Source of the DNA: Thermococcus celer Vu 13 = JCM 8558
GTDB taxonomy: Archaea; Methanobacteriota_B; Thermococci; Thermococcales; Thermococcaceae
Reading direction: 5' to 3'
Length of the DNA: 64,000 nucleotides
Assembly (NCBI RefSeq): GCF_002214365.1
Contig: NZ_CP014854.1
Location: forward strand, 124,001-188,000
A program made the position numbers and the translations under genes. This document shows, piece after piece, positions 46,970 to 56,347 of the stretch (positions are counted from its first letter, which is position 1; each line of letters starts with the position of its first letter). The notes beneath the pieces are model-generated. The model was not told where the DNA came from, ran no database searches, and saw only the letters and a program-made list of their open reading frames with translations.

Positions 46970-46986
46970 GCGCTTTTTAAAAGCGC
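46970..46986 (+). promoter_or_regulatory. Symmetric TATA element of gins23-mcm
   Basis: GCGCTTTT-T-AAAAGCGC is a 17-bp palindrome centred on TTTTTAAAA, about 54-70 bases before the gins23 ATG. It can serve as the TATA box and, being symmetric, could also bind a dimeric regulator. Confidence 0.5.
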
Positions 46987-47039
46987 TGCAGGTAAAGTTA
47001 AAAGCACCTTGGCGTTGGTACATCGGAGAGGGTGGTGTT

Positions 47040-47534
47040 ATGTTCACGGGTAGGGCGGTCATAGCTGTCAAGATCCTCCGGCCCCTGGGGGACTGGAACA
47101 CCGGTGACGTGGTTCTAATCGAGGACTGGAAGGCTAAGGAGCTCTGGGAGGCCGGGGTGGTCGAGGTCGTGGACGAGGCGGACAAGGTTATAGGTGAGAT
47201 AGACCGCGCGATAGCCGAAGAGAGGGAGAACGAGCCCCTGATGCCCATCCCGGCCGGGCTGTACGAGAGGGCCGAGTTCTACATGTATTACCTTGAGAAC
47301 TACGTGAGGATGAACGCCGGCGAGGGAATAGAGACGATAAACGTCAAGCTTACCAAGCTCGCCAACCTGAAGAAGAAGCTGGAGCACCTGAAGACGATAC
47401 GCTTCAACAAGATCCTGAAGGCGGTAATGCTGAGGCCCAACAGCCTGGAGCTCCTCTCGAGGCTCTCGCCCGAGGAGAGGAGGGTTTACCTCCAGCTCTC
47501 CAAGATCAGAAACGAGTGGCTCGGTGAGGGATGA
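47040..47534 (+). CDS. gins23: GINS complex subunit Gins23
   Basis: A 164-residue replication factor. The small beta (B) domain comes first (VAVKILRPLGDWNTGDVVLIEDW, residues 1-45) and the helical A domain second, the order of the Gins23 (Psf2/Psf3) type rather than Gins15. It forms a tetramer with Gins15 that joins MCM and GAN/RecJ in the replicative helicase. Its stop overlaps the mcm start by four bases. Confidence 0.92.
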   Translation: MFTGRAVIAVKILRPLGDWNTGDVVLIEDWKAKELWEAGVVEVVDEADKVIGEIDRAIAEERENEPLMPIPAGLYERAEFYMYYLENYVRMNAGEGIETINVKLTKLANLKKKLEHLKTIRFNKILKAVMLRPNSLELLSRLSPEERRVYLQLSKIRNEWLGEG

Positions 47535-49585
47535 TGGACAGGGAAGAGATGATAGAGCGCTTCGCCCGCTTCCTGAGGGAGTACGTTGACGACGACGGGA
47601 ACGAGGTCTACCTGAACAGGCTCAAGGACCTCCTCACGGTAATCCCCAAACGCTCGCTGGCGGTGGACTGGACGCACCTCAACTCCTTCGACCCTGAGCT
47701 GGCGGAGGAGCTCCTTGAAAACCCGGAGGAGAGCATAGCCGCGGCCGAGGACGCCATCCAGATCGTCCTCCGAGAGCCGCCCCTCCTCAAGGAGGAGGAG
47801 TTCCGGGTTCACGCGAGGTTCCACAACCTCCCCAGGACCCTCCTCGTCAAGGAACTCGGGAGCGAGCACATAAACAGGCTCATCCAGGTGGAGGGTATAA
47901 TCACCCGCGTGAGCGAGGTCAAACCCTTCGTCCAGAAGGCGGTCTACGTCTGCAAGGACTGCGGCAACGAGATGGTTCGGCTCCAGAAACCCTACGGGAA
48001 CCTCGTAAAGCCGGCCAAGTGCGACGCCTGCGGCTCGAGGAACATAGACCTGGACGTCGAGAAGAGCCGGTTCATAAACTTCCAGAGCTTCCGCCTTCAG
48101 GACAGGCCGGAGAGCTTAAAGGGCGGCCAGATGCCTCGCTTCGTCGATGCGATACTCCTCGATGACCTCGTCGACACGGCCCTGCCCGGCGACAGGGTTC
48201 TGGTCACGGGGATCCTGCGCGTCATACTCGAGGGGAAGGACAAGAGGCCGATATTCAAGAAGGTCCTCGAGGTGAACCACATAGAGCAACTCAGCAAGGA
48301 GATTGAAGAGCTTGAGATCTCGCCGGAGGACGAGCAGAGGATCAGGGAGCTGGCGAGGAGGAAGGACATCGTCGACGCGATAGTCGATTCGATAGCCCCC
48401 GCCATCTGGGGCCACAAAACGGTCAAGAAGGGCATCGCCTTGGCCCTCTTCGGGGGCGTCCAGAGAACCCTGCCCGATGGAACGAAGCTGAGGGGGGAAA
48501 GCCACGTCCTGCTCGTGGGAGATCCGGGCGTTGCCAAGAGCCAGCTCCTCCGCTACGTCTCCAACCTGGCACCGAGGGCCATCTACACGAGCGGAAAGAG
48601 CTCGAGCGCCGCGGGTTTAACAGCGGCGGCAGTTAGGGACGAGTTCACGGGCTCGTGGGTCCTCGAGGCGGGGGTTCTGGTCTTGGCCGACGGCGGATTC
48701 GCATGCATAGACGAGTTCGACAAGATGAGCGAGCGCGACAGGAGCGCGATACACGAGGCGCTCGAGCAGCAGACGATAAGCATATCCAAGGCCGGAATCA
48801 CCGCAACCCTGAACGCGAGGACGACGGTGATAGCGGCCGCGAATCCGAAGTTCGGGCGCTTCAACCGCCACAAGTCCCTCCCGGAGCAGCTCGACCTCCC
48901 GCCGACGTTGCTCAGCCGTTTCGACCTCATCTTCCTGCTCCTCGACGAACCGGACGAGAAGGTGGACTCGAGCATAGCGGAGCACATCCTGAAGGTTAGG
49001 AGGGGGGAGGCCGAGGCCGTAACCCCCAAGATACCCTACGACCTCCTGAAGAAGTACATCGCCTACGCCAGGAAGAACGTTCACCCCGTTCTAAGCCGGG
49101 AGGCCATGGAGGAGATAAAGCGATACTACGTGAGGATGAGGAAGGGCTTCAAGAGACCCGGCGAGGACGAGGGCGTGCAGGCCATCCCGATAACGGCGAG
49201 ACAGCTCGAGGCGCTGATAAGGCTCAGCGAGGCCCACGCGAGGATGCGGTTGAGCGAGACGGTGACGCGGGAGGACGCGAAGGCGGCGATGGCCATAATC
49301 GAGGACATGATAAGGAAGATCGCCGTCGACGAGGAGGGAACGCTGGACGTCTCGATACTCGAGGTGGGCAAGAGCTCCAGGAAGATAAACAAGATAGATA
49401 AGATGATCGACATCATAAAGAACCTTGAGAGCGAGGGCGAGTTCGGGGCACCGGAGGACGAGATAATCGAGGCGGCGAAGGGGGCCGGTCTTGGTTCGGA
49501 GGGCGAGATAAAGAAGCTCCTCAACGACCTCAAGCGCGACGCCAGGATATACGAGCCGCGCGCCGGTTTCTACCGCGTGCTCTGA
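47531..49585 (+). CDS. mcm: Replicative DNA helicase MCM
   Basis: A 684-residue MCM. Zinc ligands CKDC and CDAC lie at about 141 and 166. The AAA+ core has Walker [12 protein letters not shown], Walker [16 protein letters not shown] and the arginine finger [13 protein letters not shown]-terminal winged helix (about 615-684) ends [13 protein letters not shown]. It is unbroken, with no intein insertion. It unwinds DNA 3' to 5' ahead of the fork with GINS. Confidence 0.97.
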   Translation: MMDREEMIERFARFLREYVDDDGNEVYLNRLKDLLTVIPKRSLAVDWTHLNSFDPELAEELLENPEESIAAAEDAIQIVLREPPLLKEEEFRVHARFHNLPRTLLVKELGSEHINRLIQVEGIITRVSEVKPFVQKAVYVCKDCGNEMVRLQKPYGNLVKPAKCDACGSRNIDLDVEKSRFINFQSFRLQDRPESLKGGQMPRFVDAILLDDLVDTALPGDRVLVTGILRVILEGKDKRPIFKKVLEVNHIEQLSKEIEELEISPEDEQRIRELARRKDIVDAIVDSIAPAIWGHKTVKKGIALALFGGVQRTLPDGTKLRGESHVLLVGDPGVAKSQLLRYVSNLAPRAIYTSGKSSSAAGLTAAAVRDEFTGSWVLEAGVLVLADGGFACIDEFDKMSERDRSAIHEALEQQTISISKAGITATLNARTTVIAAANPKFGRFNRHKSLPEQLDLPPTLLSRFDLIFLLLDEPDEKVDSSIAEHILKVRRGEAEAVTPKIPYDLLKKYIAYARKNVHPVLSREAMEEIKRYYVRMRKGFKRPGEDEGVQAIPITARQLEALIRLSEAHARMRLSETVTREDAKAAMAIIEDMIRKIAVDEEGTLDVSILEVGKSSRKINKIDKMIDIIKNLESEGEFGAPEDEIIEAAKGAGLGSEGEIKKLLNDLKRDARIYEPRAGFYRVL

Positions 49586-49656
49586 TACCTCCAATTTCCG
49601 GCATCACGCCAAAAGGTTATAAACGCCTCCCCGGAGATAGGATGGAGGTGAGGAAA

Positions 49657-50088
49657 GTGAGCGAGAAGAAGGTTGACTTTTACGATTTCGAGGGCCTGCT
49701 CGACAAGGCTTACGAGGAACTCCCCGAGAACGTCAAGCATCACGATTCCCGTTTCGAGGTTCCCGCCGCGAGGGTCACCATAGCGGGCAACAGGACCATA
49801 ATCGAGAACTTCGTGGACATGGCCGAGGCCATGAACCGAGACCCGAACCACCTGCTCAAGTTCATCCTGCGCGAGGTCGGAACCGCGGGAACCATAGAGG
49901 GCAGACGCGTCATCCTCCAGGGACGCTTCACCCCCTACCTCATAGGCAACAAGATGAAGAAGTACATCAAGGACTACGTCATCTGTCCGGTCTGTGGAAG
50001 CCCCGATACAAAGATCATCAAGAAGGGACGCTTCCACTTCCTCAAATGCGAGGCCTGCGGTGCCGAAACGCCCATCCAGCATCTTTAA
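49657..50088 (+). CDS. Translation initiation factor aIF2 beta subunit
   Basis: A 143-residue aIF2-beta. The central domain [22 protein letters not shown] and the C-terminal zinc ribbon CPVC...CEAC are clear. I choose GTG 49657 ([13 protein letters not shown]), five bases after GGTGA. A TATA-like TTATAAAC at 49616-49623 predicts transcription starting near 49645, which would leave the ATG at 49642 outside the mRNA. It is part of the factor that brings initiator tRNA. Confidence 0.93.
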   Translation: MSEKKVDFYDFEGLLDKAYEELPENVKHHDSRFEVPAARVTIAGNRTIIENFVDMAEAMNRDPNHLLKFILREVGTAGTIEGRRVILQGRFTPYLIGNKMKKYIKDYVICPVCGSPDTKIIKKGRFHFLKCEACGAETPIQHL

Positions 50089-50090
50089 AG

Positions 50091-50113
50091 CCTCTTTTCT
50101 TTTCCGGATTTTC
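50091..50113 (+). terminator. T-rich terminator after aIF2-beta
   Basis: CCTCTTTTCTTTTCCGGATTTTC directly follows the aIF2-beta stop. Archaeal termination occurs at such T tracts. A new TATA-like CTCTTTTAAAC (50127-50137) follows for the decarboxylase operon. Confidence 0.55.
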
Positions 50114-50186
50114 GAACTAATAAAAACTCTTTTAAACTTTACAAACTACAAGCAGGCGATGCTCTCAGGTATCAGGGGGAGTTCTC

Positions 50187-51755
50187 ATGGGCATGGAAGA
50201 GAAGGTTAGCGAACTGTATGAGAGAAAGAGGAAGGTTCTCGAAATGGGCGGCGAAAAGGCCGTCGAGAAACAGCACGCAAAGGGCAAGCTCACCGCCCGC
50301 GAGAGGATCGAGAAGCTCCTCGACCCGGGAAGCTTCGTAGAGATAGGAGCCTTCGTCAGGCACCGCGCGACGGAGTTCGGCATGGATAAGAGGGAGCTAC
50401 CCGCGGACGGCGTCATCACGGGCTACGGTACCATCGATGGGAGGCTCGTCTTTGTGTTCGCCCAGGATTTCACCGTCATGGGCGGCTCCCTCGGCGAGAT
50501 GCACGCGGCTAAGATCAAGCGCATCATGGAGCTGGCGCTGGAAGCGGGGGCCCCCGTTATAGGCCTCAACGATTCCGGCGGGGCGAGGATACAGGAGGGC
50601 GTCGATTCCCTGAAGGGCTACGGCGAGATCTTCAAGATGAACACCCTCCTGAGCGGCGTCGTTCCCCAGATTACGGCCATCATGGGCCCCTGTGCCGGTG
50701 GGGCCGTTTACAGCCCGGCCATAGGCGACTTCATCCTGATGGTGGACAACCCCGCGAGCTTCATGTTCATCACCGGCCCGCAGGTCGTCAAGGCCGTAAC
50801 GGGCGTCGAGGTTACTCCCATACAGCTCGGTGGAGCCATGGTTCACGCCCAGCGCTCGGGACAGGCCCACCTCATCGGGAAGAGCGACGAGGAGGTTCTT
50901 GCCCTCATAAGGAGGCTCGTTGGTTACCTACCGTCCAACAACATGGAGAAGCCGCCGAGGGTCAAGACGAACGATCCCCCCTTCAGGAAGACCGAGAACC
51001 TCTACTCAATCGTCCCGGACGACCCGAACAAGGGCTACGACGTGAGGGGGGTGATATACGAGATAGTCGACAGGGACGCGAACGGGAACCCCGACTTCCT
51101 CGAGATACTGCCCTACTTCGCCCCGAACGCGGTTGTCGGCTTCGGGAGGATGAACGGGCAGACGGTCGGTATAGTGGCCAACAACCCGATACACCTTGCG
51201 GGAGTCCTCGACATAGACAGCTCCGATAAGATAGCCCGCTTCGTGAGGACCTGCGACGCCTACAACATCCCGATAGTCACGCTCGTCGACGTTCCTGGCT
51301 ACCTCCCCGGGACCCAGCAGGAGTACGGGGGAATCATAAGGCACGGCGCCAAGGTCCTCTACGCCTACTCCGAGGCGACGGTTCCGATGGTCACCGTCAT
51401 CCTGAGGAAGGCCTACGGTGGGGCATACCTGGCGATGGGGAGCAAGCACCTCGGCGCGGACTTCGTCTTCGCCTGGCCAACCGCGGAGATAGCCGTCATG
51501 GGGCCGGAGGGAGCGGCGAACATCATATTCAGAAAGGAGATTGCCGCGGCCGAGAACCCCGAGGAGGTCCGCCAGCAGAAGATAGCAGAGTACCGCGAGC
51601 GCTTCGCCAACCCCTACGTCGCCGCCTCGCGCGGTTACATCGACGACGTCATCGACCCGGCCGAGACGAGGGGCAGGGTGATAATGGCCCTCGAGGCGAT
51701 GGAGAGCAAGCGCGTCAAGCTCCCGCCGAAGAAGCACGGCAACATACCGCTGTGA
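50187..51755 (+). CDS. mmdA: Methylmalonyl-CoA decarboxylase alpha (carboxyltransferase) subunit
   Basis: A 522-residue carboxyltransferase of the acyl-CoA carboxylase beta family. The N-terminal half has PVIGLNDSGGARIQEGVDSL and GPCAGGAVYSPA; the C-terminal half has RKAYGGAYLAM and WPTAEIAVMGPEGA. It moves CO2 from (S)-methylmalonyl-CoA to biotin. It heads a four-gene operon with the biotin carrier and the Na+ pump subunit. Start ATG 50187 follows GGGGGAG by five bases. Confidence 0.93.
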   Translation: MGMEEKVSELYERKRKVLEMGGEKAVEKQHAKGKLTARERIEKLLDPGSFVEIGAFVRHRATEFGMDKRELPADGVITGYGTIDGRLVFVFAQDFTVMGGSLGEMHAAKIKRIMELALEAGAPVIGLNDSGGARIQEGVDSLKGYGEIFKMNTLLSGVVPQITAIMGPCAGGAVYSPAIGDFILMVDNPASFMFITGPQVVKAVTGVEVTPIQLGGAMVHAQRSGQAHLIGKSDEEVLALIRRLVGYLPSNNMEKPPRVKTNDPPFRKTENLYSIVPDDPNKGYDVRGVIYEIVDRDANGNPDFLEILPYFAPNAVVGFGRMNGQTVGIVANNPIHLAGVLDIDSSDKIARFVRTCDAYNIPIVTLVDVPGYLPGTQQEYGGIIRHGAKVLYAYSEATVPMVTVILRKAYGGAYLAMGSKHLGADFVFAWPTAEIAVMGPEGAANIIFRKEIAAAENPEEVRQQKIAEYRERFANPYVAASRGYIDDVIDPAETRGRVIMALEAMESKRVKLPPKKHGNIPL

Positions 51756-51765
51756 GGTGTGGGAC

Positions 51766-52152
51766 ATGGTATCCATGCAGGCGTTCATAGAGGGGCTGGA
51801 CATCACCGTCCTCGGAGTCACCGTGGTCTTCGCGGTCCTCGCCATTTTAGCACTCGTCCTTTACTTCGTTGGGTGGCTGGAGAGACGGCTCATCGAGAGG
51901 GAAACGGTGGCACCTGTTCCCGCTCCGGAGGAGAAGGCCAGGGAAGAGAAGGCAGAGGAGGAGAAACCGGTCGTACCCCCGAGGGACCTCGCGGTCATAA
52001 CCGCCGCTATCTTGGCCTACACGGCCGAGAAGGCCGCACAGCTCAGGCCCTTACCATTCAGGAGGAAGGTTTCAGATGCATGGCGCCTCTACGGCGTCCA
52101 GTCGAGCATGGAGGAAGTGGAGAACTTTAACTACGAACTCGGGGAGTGGTGA
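51766..52152 (+). CDS. OadG/MmdD-like small membrane subunit of the decarboxylase
   Basis: A 128-residue protein with one TM segment near the N-terminus (GVTVVFAVLAILALVLYFVGW), a Pro/Glu-rich linker (PAPEEKAREEKAEEEKPVVP) and a C-terminal helix plus tail. This is the OadG/MmdD layout, which holds the alpha subunit and the membrane pump together. ATG 51766 follows GAGGTGTGGGAC. It overlaps the ribosome binding site of the carrier gene. Confidence 0.82.
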   Translation: MVSMQAFIEGLDITVLGVTVVFAVLAILALVLYFVGWLERRLIERETVAPVPAPEEKAREEKAEEEKPVVPPRDLAVITAAILAYTAEKAAQLRPLPFRRKVSDAWRLYGVQSSMEEVENFNYELGEW

Positions 52153-52154
52153 AT

Positions 52155-52631
52155 ATGGCGAAGGTCAAGGTCATCGTCGATGGTGTTGAGTACGAGGTCG
52201 AGGTTGAGGAACTCGGGGCCGGAGGTTTCAAGGTCGCATTTGACGGGAAGGAGTACACGGTCGAGGCCAAGGGACTGGGGATAGACGTGGGCGCCCTGAG
52301 CTCGGTTCAGGCCCCCGCTTCCTCGGTTCCAGCGCAGGTTCCAGCCGCGGCTCCCGTTGCCCCTGTTTCAACCCCCGCCCCTGCGGCTCCAGCAACTCCT
52401 TCGGCGGCTCCGGGTGGTGAGGGTGTTGTTACGGCTCCGATGCCGGGGAAGATCCTCAGGATCCTCGTGAAGGAAGGAGATTCAGTGAAAACCGGACAGG
52501 GGTTGCTCGTGTTAGAGGCAATGAAGATGGAGAACGAGATTCCATCCCCAAAAGACGGCGTAATCAAAAAAATCCTCGTAAAAGAAGGCGACACCGTGGA
52601 CACGGGACAGGCACTCATAGAACTCGGGTGA
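52155..52631 (+). CDS. mmdC: Biotin carboxyl carrier subunit of the decarboxylase
   Basis: A 158-residue carrier. The biotinylated lysine is in EAMKMENEI (about Lys 124). A swinging Ala/Pro-rich linker (about 58-88) joins the N-terminal domain to the biotinyl domain, whose internal repeat shows as ILVKEGDSVKTGQ and ILVKEGDTVDTGQ. It carries carboxybiotin from MmdA to the membrane subunit. Confidence 0.93.
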   Translation: MAKVKVIVDGVEYEVEVEELGAGGFKVAFDGKEYTVEAKGLGIDVGALSSVQAPASSVPAQVPAAAPVAPVSTPAPAAPATPSAAPGGEGVVTAPMPGKILRILVKEGDSVKTGQGLLVLEAMKMENEIPSPKDGVIKKILVKEGDTVDTGQALIELG

Positions 52632-52637
52632 TGGGAG

Positions 52638-53843
52638 ATGGCAGGACTGGAACAGGCGATAATAGACTTCTTCAGAGGCATGGGACTGCTCAACCTGACC
52701 ATCGGAAACGTAATCATGATAGTGGTCGGCCTGACGCTGGTGTACCTCGCCATAAGGTACGAGATGGAGCCCCTCCTGTTGCTCCCGATAGGCATCAGCG
52801 CGGTTCTCGTTAACCTGCCCCTGAGTCACCTCGTCAACTGGCCGGTTGCACCACAGCTCCCGGAAGGGATGGAGGACAACCTGTTCGCAACCCTGAGCTA
52901 TCTGAACCAGCACTACGGCCCGCCCGGGCTCTTCGATATAATCTACTACACGCTGGTGAAGACGGAGATAGTGCCCCTGCTCATATTCTTCGGCCTCGGG
53001 GCGATGACGGACTTCGGGCCGATGATAGCCGACCCCAAGACTGCCCTCCTCGGCGCGGCGGCCCAGATAGGCGTCTTCATAGCCATGCTGACCGCGGTCC
53101 TCCTGGGCTTCACCCTGCCGCAGTCGGCCTCGATAGGCATCATAGGCGGCGCCGACGGACCGACGACCATCTACCTGACCACGAAGCTGGCACCCGAGAT
53201 ACTCGGGGCGACGGCGGTGGCGGCTTACTCCTACATGAGCCTCGTCCCGCTCATCCAGCCGCCCGTCATAAGGGCCCTGACCAGCAGGGAGGAGAGAAGG
53301 ATACGCATGGAGCAGCTCAGGCCTGTTTCCAAGAGGGAGAAGATACTCTTCCCCATAGTCAGCATGATAGTCATAGCGCTCCTCGTCCCTACCGCGGCAC
53401 CGCTCGTCGGAATGCTCATGATAGGAAACCTCTTCAGGGAGAGCGGCGTCGTCGAGCGCCTGAGCCAGGCCGCACAGAACGAGCTCATGAACATCGTCAC
53501 CATCTTCCTCGGACTCGGCGTCGGCTCGACCATGAGGGCGGACAGCTTCCTCACCACCCAGACCCTCGAGATACTCGGGCTCGGGATAGTCGCCTTCGCC
53601 AGCGCCACCGCCGGTGGAGTGCTCCTCGGAAAGCTCATGATGAAGCTCTCCGGAGGAAAGATAAACCCGATGATAGGCGCCGCTGGAGTCTCGGCTGTTC
53701 CAATGTCCGCCAGGGTCGTCCAGAGGATGGCCAGCGAGGAGGATCCCGGGAACTTCATCCTGATGCACGCGATGGGCCCCAACGTCGCCGGCGTCATAGG
53801 AACGGCCGTGGCGGCTGGGGTACTCCTCTCGGTTCTGGGATAG
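52638..53843 (+). CDS. mmdB: Na+-translocating decarboxylase beta subunit
   Basis: A 401-residue membrane protein of the OadB/MmdB/GcdB family with about nine to eleven hydrophobic segments. The conserved [10 protein letters not shown] motif, which contains the aspartate essential for Na+ transport, is at about residue 171. It decarboxylates carboxybiotin and exports Na+. Last gene of the operon, followed by a T-rich terminator. Confidence 0.94.
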   Translation: MAGLEQAIIDFFRGMGLLNLTIGNVIMIVVGLTLVYLAIRYEMEPLLLLPIGISAVLVNLPLSHLVNWPVAPQLPEGMEDNLFATLSYLNQHYGPPGLFDIIYYTLVKTEIVPLLIFFGLGAMTDFGPMIADPKTALLGAAAQIGVFIAMLTAVLLGFTLPQSASIGIIGGADGPTTIYLTTKLAPEILGATAVAAYSYMSLVPLIQPPVIRALTSREERRIRMEQLRPVSKREKILFPIVSMIVIALLVPTAAPLVGMLMIGNLFRESGVVERLSQAAQNELMNIVTIFLGLGVGSTMRADSFLTTQTLEILGLGIVAFASATAGGVLLGKLMMKLSGGKINPMIGAAGVSAVPMSARVVQRMASEEDPGNFILMHAMGPNVAGVIGTAVAAGVLLSVLG

Positions 53844-53846
53844 ACC

Positions 53847-53870
53847 TTCTTCACCTTTTTGTCCATTTTT
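53847..53870 (+). terminator. T-rich terminator of the decarboxylase operon
   Basis: CTTCTTCACCTTTTTGTCCATTTTT starts three bases past the mmdB stop and contains two T5 runs, as expected for archaeal intrinsic termination. A TATA-like AGCTTAAAATAG follows at 53879-53890 for the CBS gene. Confidence 0.55.
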
Positions 53871-53927
53871 GAATGAAAAGCTTAAAATAGGGGGAGAACG
53901 CTTTAGGTTAAAGCGGTGGTGAAGGAG

Positions 53928-54773
53928 ATGCGCGTGAAGACTCTGATGACACCGGATCCAGTCGTGATAGAACTTCCGGCGACGAGGGAATACGCCCTCG
54001 AGCTGTTCAAGAGGTATAAGGTAAGGTCATTCCCTGTCATCCACAAAAAAACAAAGACCTTCGCCGGGATCATAAGTGTAAAACGCCTTCTGCTCCACCC
54101 GGACGAGGACCAGCTCGCCATGCTGATAAGGCGGGAGGTCCCAACGGTTAAGCCCGACGACGACCTCAAAAAGGCCGTCAGGGCCATGCTCGGCATGGAC
54201 TACAGGCGCGTCGTGGTGGTTGACGATGAGGGGCACGTCCTTGGGATCCTGACGGTGGGCGACATTGTGAGGCGCTACCTGGCGAAGCACGAGAAGCTGA
54301 AGAACGTGACGATCGAGAAATACTACCAGAAAAACGTCGGCGTCGTCTGGCAGGGGACACCGATAAAAGCCGCCCTCAAGGCCCTTCTCCTCTGCAACGC
54401 CATGGCGATTCCGGTTATAGACGACGAGGGCAACCTCGTGGGGATGGTGGACGAGACGGACCTCCTCAAGGACAGCGAGGTGGTCAGGGTCATGAAGCAG
54501 ACCGCCCTCACGGCGTCGAGCGAGGAGGACTGGATACTCGAGAGCAACCCCACCCTGCTCTTCGAGAAGGCCGAGCTCCAGCTCCCCAAGAAGCCCGTCT
54601 CGGAGATAATGAACCGCGAACTCATCGTGGCGACGCCCCACATGAGCGTCTACGACGTCGCCCAGAAGATGTCCCAGTACCACATCGAGCAGCTGCCAGT
54701 GATAATGGGTGAGGGGGACCTCGTCGGCATCGTCAGGGACATGGACATCATAAAGGTCATCCTCAACAGGTGA
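53928..54773 (+). CDS. Four-CBS-domain protein
   Basis: A 281-residue protein made of two Bateman modules (four CBS motifs): VKTLMTPDPVVIELP..., VPTVKPDDDLKKAVRAML..., NVGVVWQGTPIKAALKALL... and VSEIMNRELIVATPHMSVYD. Such modules bind adenine nucleotides or SAM and sense energy state. No catalytic domain is attached. ATG 53928 is five bases after GGTGA. The target protein is unknown. Confidence 0.88.
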   Translation: MRVKTLMTPDPVVIELPATREYALELFKRYKVRSFPVIHKKTKTFAGIISVKRLLLHPDEDQLAMLIRREVPTVKPDDDLKKAVRAMLGMDYRRVVVVDDEGHVLGILTVGDIVRRYLAKHEKLKNVTIEKYYQKNVGVVWQGTPIKAALKALLLCNAMAIPVIDDEGNLVGMVDETDLLKDSEVVRVMKQTALTASSEEDWILESNPTLLFEKAELQLPKKPVSEIMNRELIVATPHMSVYDVAQKMSQYHIEQLPVIMGEGDLVGIVRDMDIIKVILNR

Positions 54774-54811
54774 TCCTTTCCTTTCTTCGGCCCTTCTTGA
54801 AGGTGATGTCC

Positions 54812-55819
54812 GTGAGGGAGGTAAAGCTCTCGCTCTTCGGTTTTGGAAACGTGGGGAGATCCGTCGCGAGGGTTCTTCTGGAAAAGGAAGCGTTCTTCAG
54901 GGAAAGATACGGGCTGAGGTTCAGGGTGGTGAGCGTAGCGGACACCACCGCCGTCGTGTGGCTCCCCGAGGGCGTCGATTTGAGGGAGGCCCTCATCGTC
55001 AAGGAGAGCTTTGGGAGGCTATCTGAGTGGACCAACGACTACGAGGTTTACAACCTCTCCCCAGTTGGGGCGGTGGGGGAGATCGACGCCGACATCGTGG
55101 TCGACGTCACCAACGATAAAAACGCCCACACCTGGCACCTGGCCGCCCTGAGGGACGGGAAGGCTGTGGTGACGAGCAACAAACCGCCCCTGGCGTTTCA
55201 CTACGCCGAGCTAACGGAAGAGGCAGGGAGGAGGGGCTTACCTTACATGTTCGAGGCCACCGTGATGGCGGGAACGCCCGTTGTGGGCCTACTCCGCGAT
55301 AACCTGCTCGGCGACTCCGTGGAGGAGATAGAGGCCGTCCTGAACGCCACCACCACGTTCATCCTTAGCCGGATGGAGGAGGGACTGGATTTTGAGGGGG
55401 CCCTTAAGCGGGCGCAGGAGATGGGAATAGCCGAGAGGGATCCGAGGGGAGACGTACTCGGAACGGACGCGGGCTACAAGGCGACCATCCTCCACTGTCT
55501 CGCGTTCCACCCCATAACCTACGGGGAGGCGAGGGTGCGGGGGATAGAGGGGATAACCCTGGAAGACGTCAGACGGGCGGTGGAACGTGGAAACACCGTG
55601 AGGCTCGTGGCCGAGGTCAGGGAGGGGAAGGTTACCGTGGAACCGAGGGAGATACCGGGAGAAAGCCCGCTGGCCGTTGAGAGTCACGAGAACGTCGCGG
55701 TCATAAGAACCGACCTGCTCGGAGAGATGGTGATCAAGGGCGCTGGAGCCGGCCTGAGGGAGACGGCCAGCGGGGTCGTTAGCGACATCGTGAAGGCCTC
55801 GCTGAGGCTTGGGGGATGA
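54812..55819 (+). CDS. hom: Homoserine dehydrogenase
   Basis: A 335-residue enzyme that reduces aspartate semialdehyde to homoserine for threonine/methionine synthesis. The N-terminal nucleotide site is FGFGNVGRSVA; the catalytic part includes NATTTFILSRM and GTDAGYKATIL, with the conserved Lys. It has no ACT domain or aspartokinase fusion. GTG 54812 is five bases after GGTGA; the longer frame overlaps the CBS gene. It is three bases before the ASCH gene. Confidence 0.9.
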   Translation: MREVKLSLFGFGNVGRSVARVLLEKEAFFRERYGLRFRVVSVADTTAVVWLPEGVDLREALIVKESFGRLSEWTNDYEVYNLSPVGAVGEIDADIVVDVTNDKNAHTWHLAALRDGKAVVTSNKPPLAFHYAELTEEAGRRGLPYMFEATVMAGTPVVGLLRDNLLGDSVEEIEAVLNATTTFILSRMEEGLDFEGALKRAQEMGIAERDPRGDVLGTDAGYKATILHCLAFHPITYGEARVRGIEGITLEDVRRAVERGNTVRLVAEVREGKVTVEPREIPGESPLAVESHENVAVIRTDLLGEMVIKGAGAGLRETASGVVSDIVKASLRLGG

Positions 55820-55822
55820 GGC

Positions 55823-56347
55823 ATGGAGCACGTTATAGCCCTCCACCAGGTCTACGCGGAGCTGATATTCCGCGGACTGAAGACGGTGGAGCTGAGGAAG
55901 GCGAGGGCGTTCGATGAGGGGGACACGGTTTTCATCTACGTGGCGAGGGGAAACCCCTACGAGCTCAGGGACACGCTGAGGAGACTCGGCCTCCACCCGG
56001 AGCAGACCCTGACGGAGAGGGGCACGATAGCGGGCGGCTTCGAGGTGGGGGAGGTCATCGAGGCCGACCCGGATACGCTGTGGGAGATGGCCGGTGAGAC
56101 GAGCGGCCTGGCCCTGGTCCACGGTGAGAACGGGAAGCGCTGGCTGAAGGAGTACGTGGGGAATCGCGGGTACGCTTTCACGGTGGAGCGGCCCTTCCTC
56201 TTCAGAGAGCCGGTGAGCAGGGAGGAGATGGGGGAGAAATACGGGGTTCGCGTCGAGGGGATAATCCACCTGTCGAGGAAAACGAGAAAAGGGTGGGTCA
56301 GAGAACTCATAGAGGACCTTCTCGCGAGGGAGGCGTTCTACCTTTAA
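55823..56347 (+). CDS. ASCH-domain protein
   Basis: A 174-residue protein with an ASCH (PUA-like) domain: HQVYAELIFRGLKTVELRKARAF at the N-terminus and GTIAGGFEVGEVIEADPDTLW in the middle. Family members bind RNA or act as small nucleases or amidohydrolases. The C-terminal 50 residues are basic/helical. It probably shares a transcript with hom. Its stop codon overlaps the stop of the convergent ZPR1-like gene. Confidence 0.8.
   Translation: MEHVIALHQVYAELIFRGLKTVELRKARAFDEGDTVFIYVARGNPYELRDTLRRLGLHPEQTLTERGTIAGGFEVGEVIEADPDTLWEMAGETSGLALVHGENGKRWLKEYVGNRGYAFTVERPFLFREPVSREEMGEKYGVRVEGIIHLSRKTRKGWVRELIEDLLAREAFYL

Larger units (their letters stand above)
46710..47039. other. 330-bp non-coding stretch with inverted repeats
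   Basis: No gene with a ribosome binding site is seen. The stretch holds a 50-bp double-stem inverted repeat (46784-46833), a small stem CTTTGC-GTTA-GCAAAG (46942-46957), the palindrome GTTCGAAC (46919-46926) and a symmetric TATA-like palindrome (46970-46986) serving gins23. An 88-codon minus-strand frame crosses the inverted repeat but looks incidental. Confidence 0.6.

Noticed and set aside
46741-47007. 88-codon minus-strand frame in the 330-bp gap
   Set aside because: It runs through the inverted repeats, has no GGTG-type binding site, and its composition is not protein-like. More likely a repeat element than a gene.
46710-47040. Replication origin next to gins23-mcm
   Set aside because: No origin-recognition-box repeats, no cdc6/orc1 gene and no large AT-rich unwinding tract were seen; helicase genes alone do not mark an origin.
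47531-49585. Intein in MCM
   Set aside because: The protein is continuous at normal length with uninterrupted Walker A, Walker B and arginine-finger motifs.
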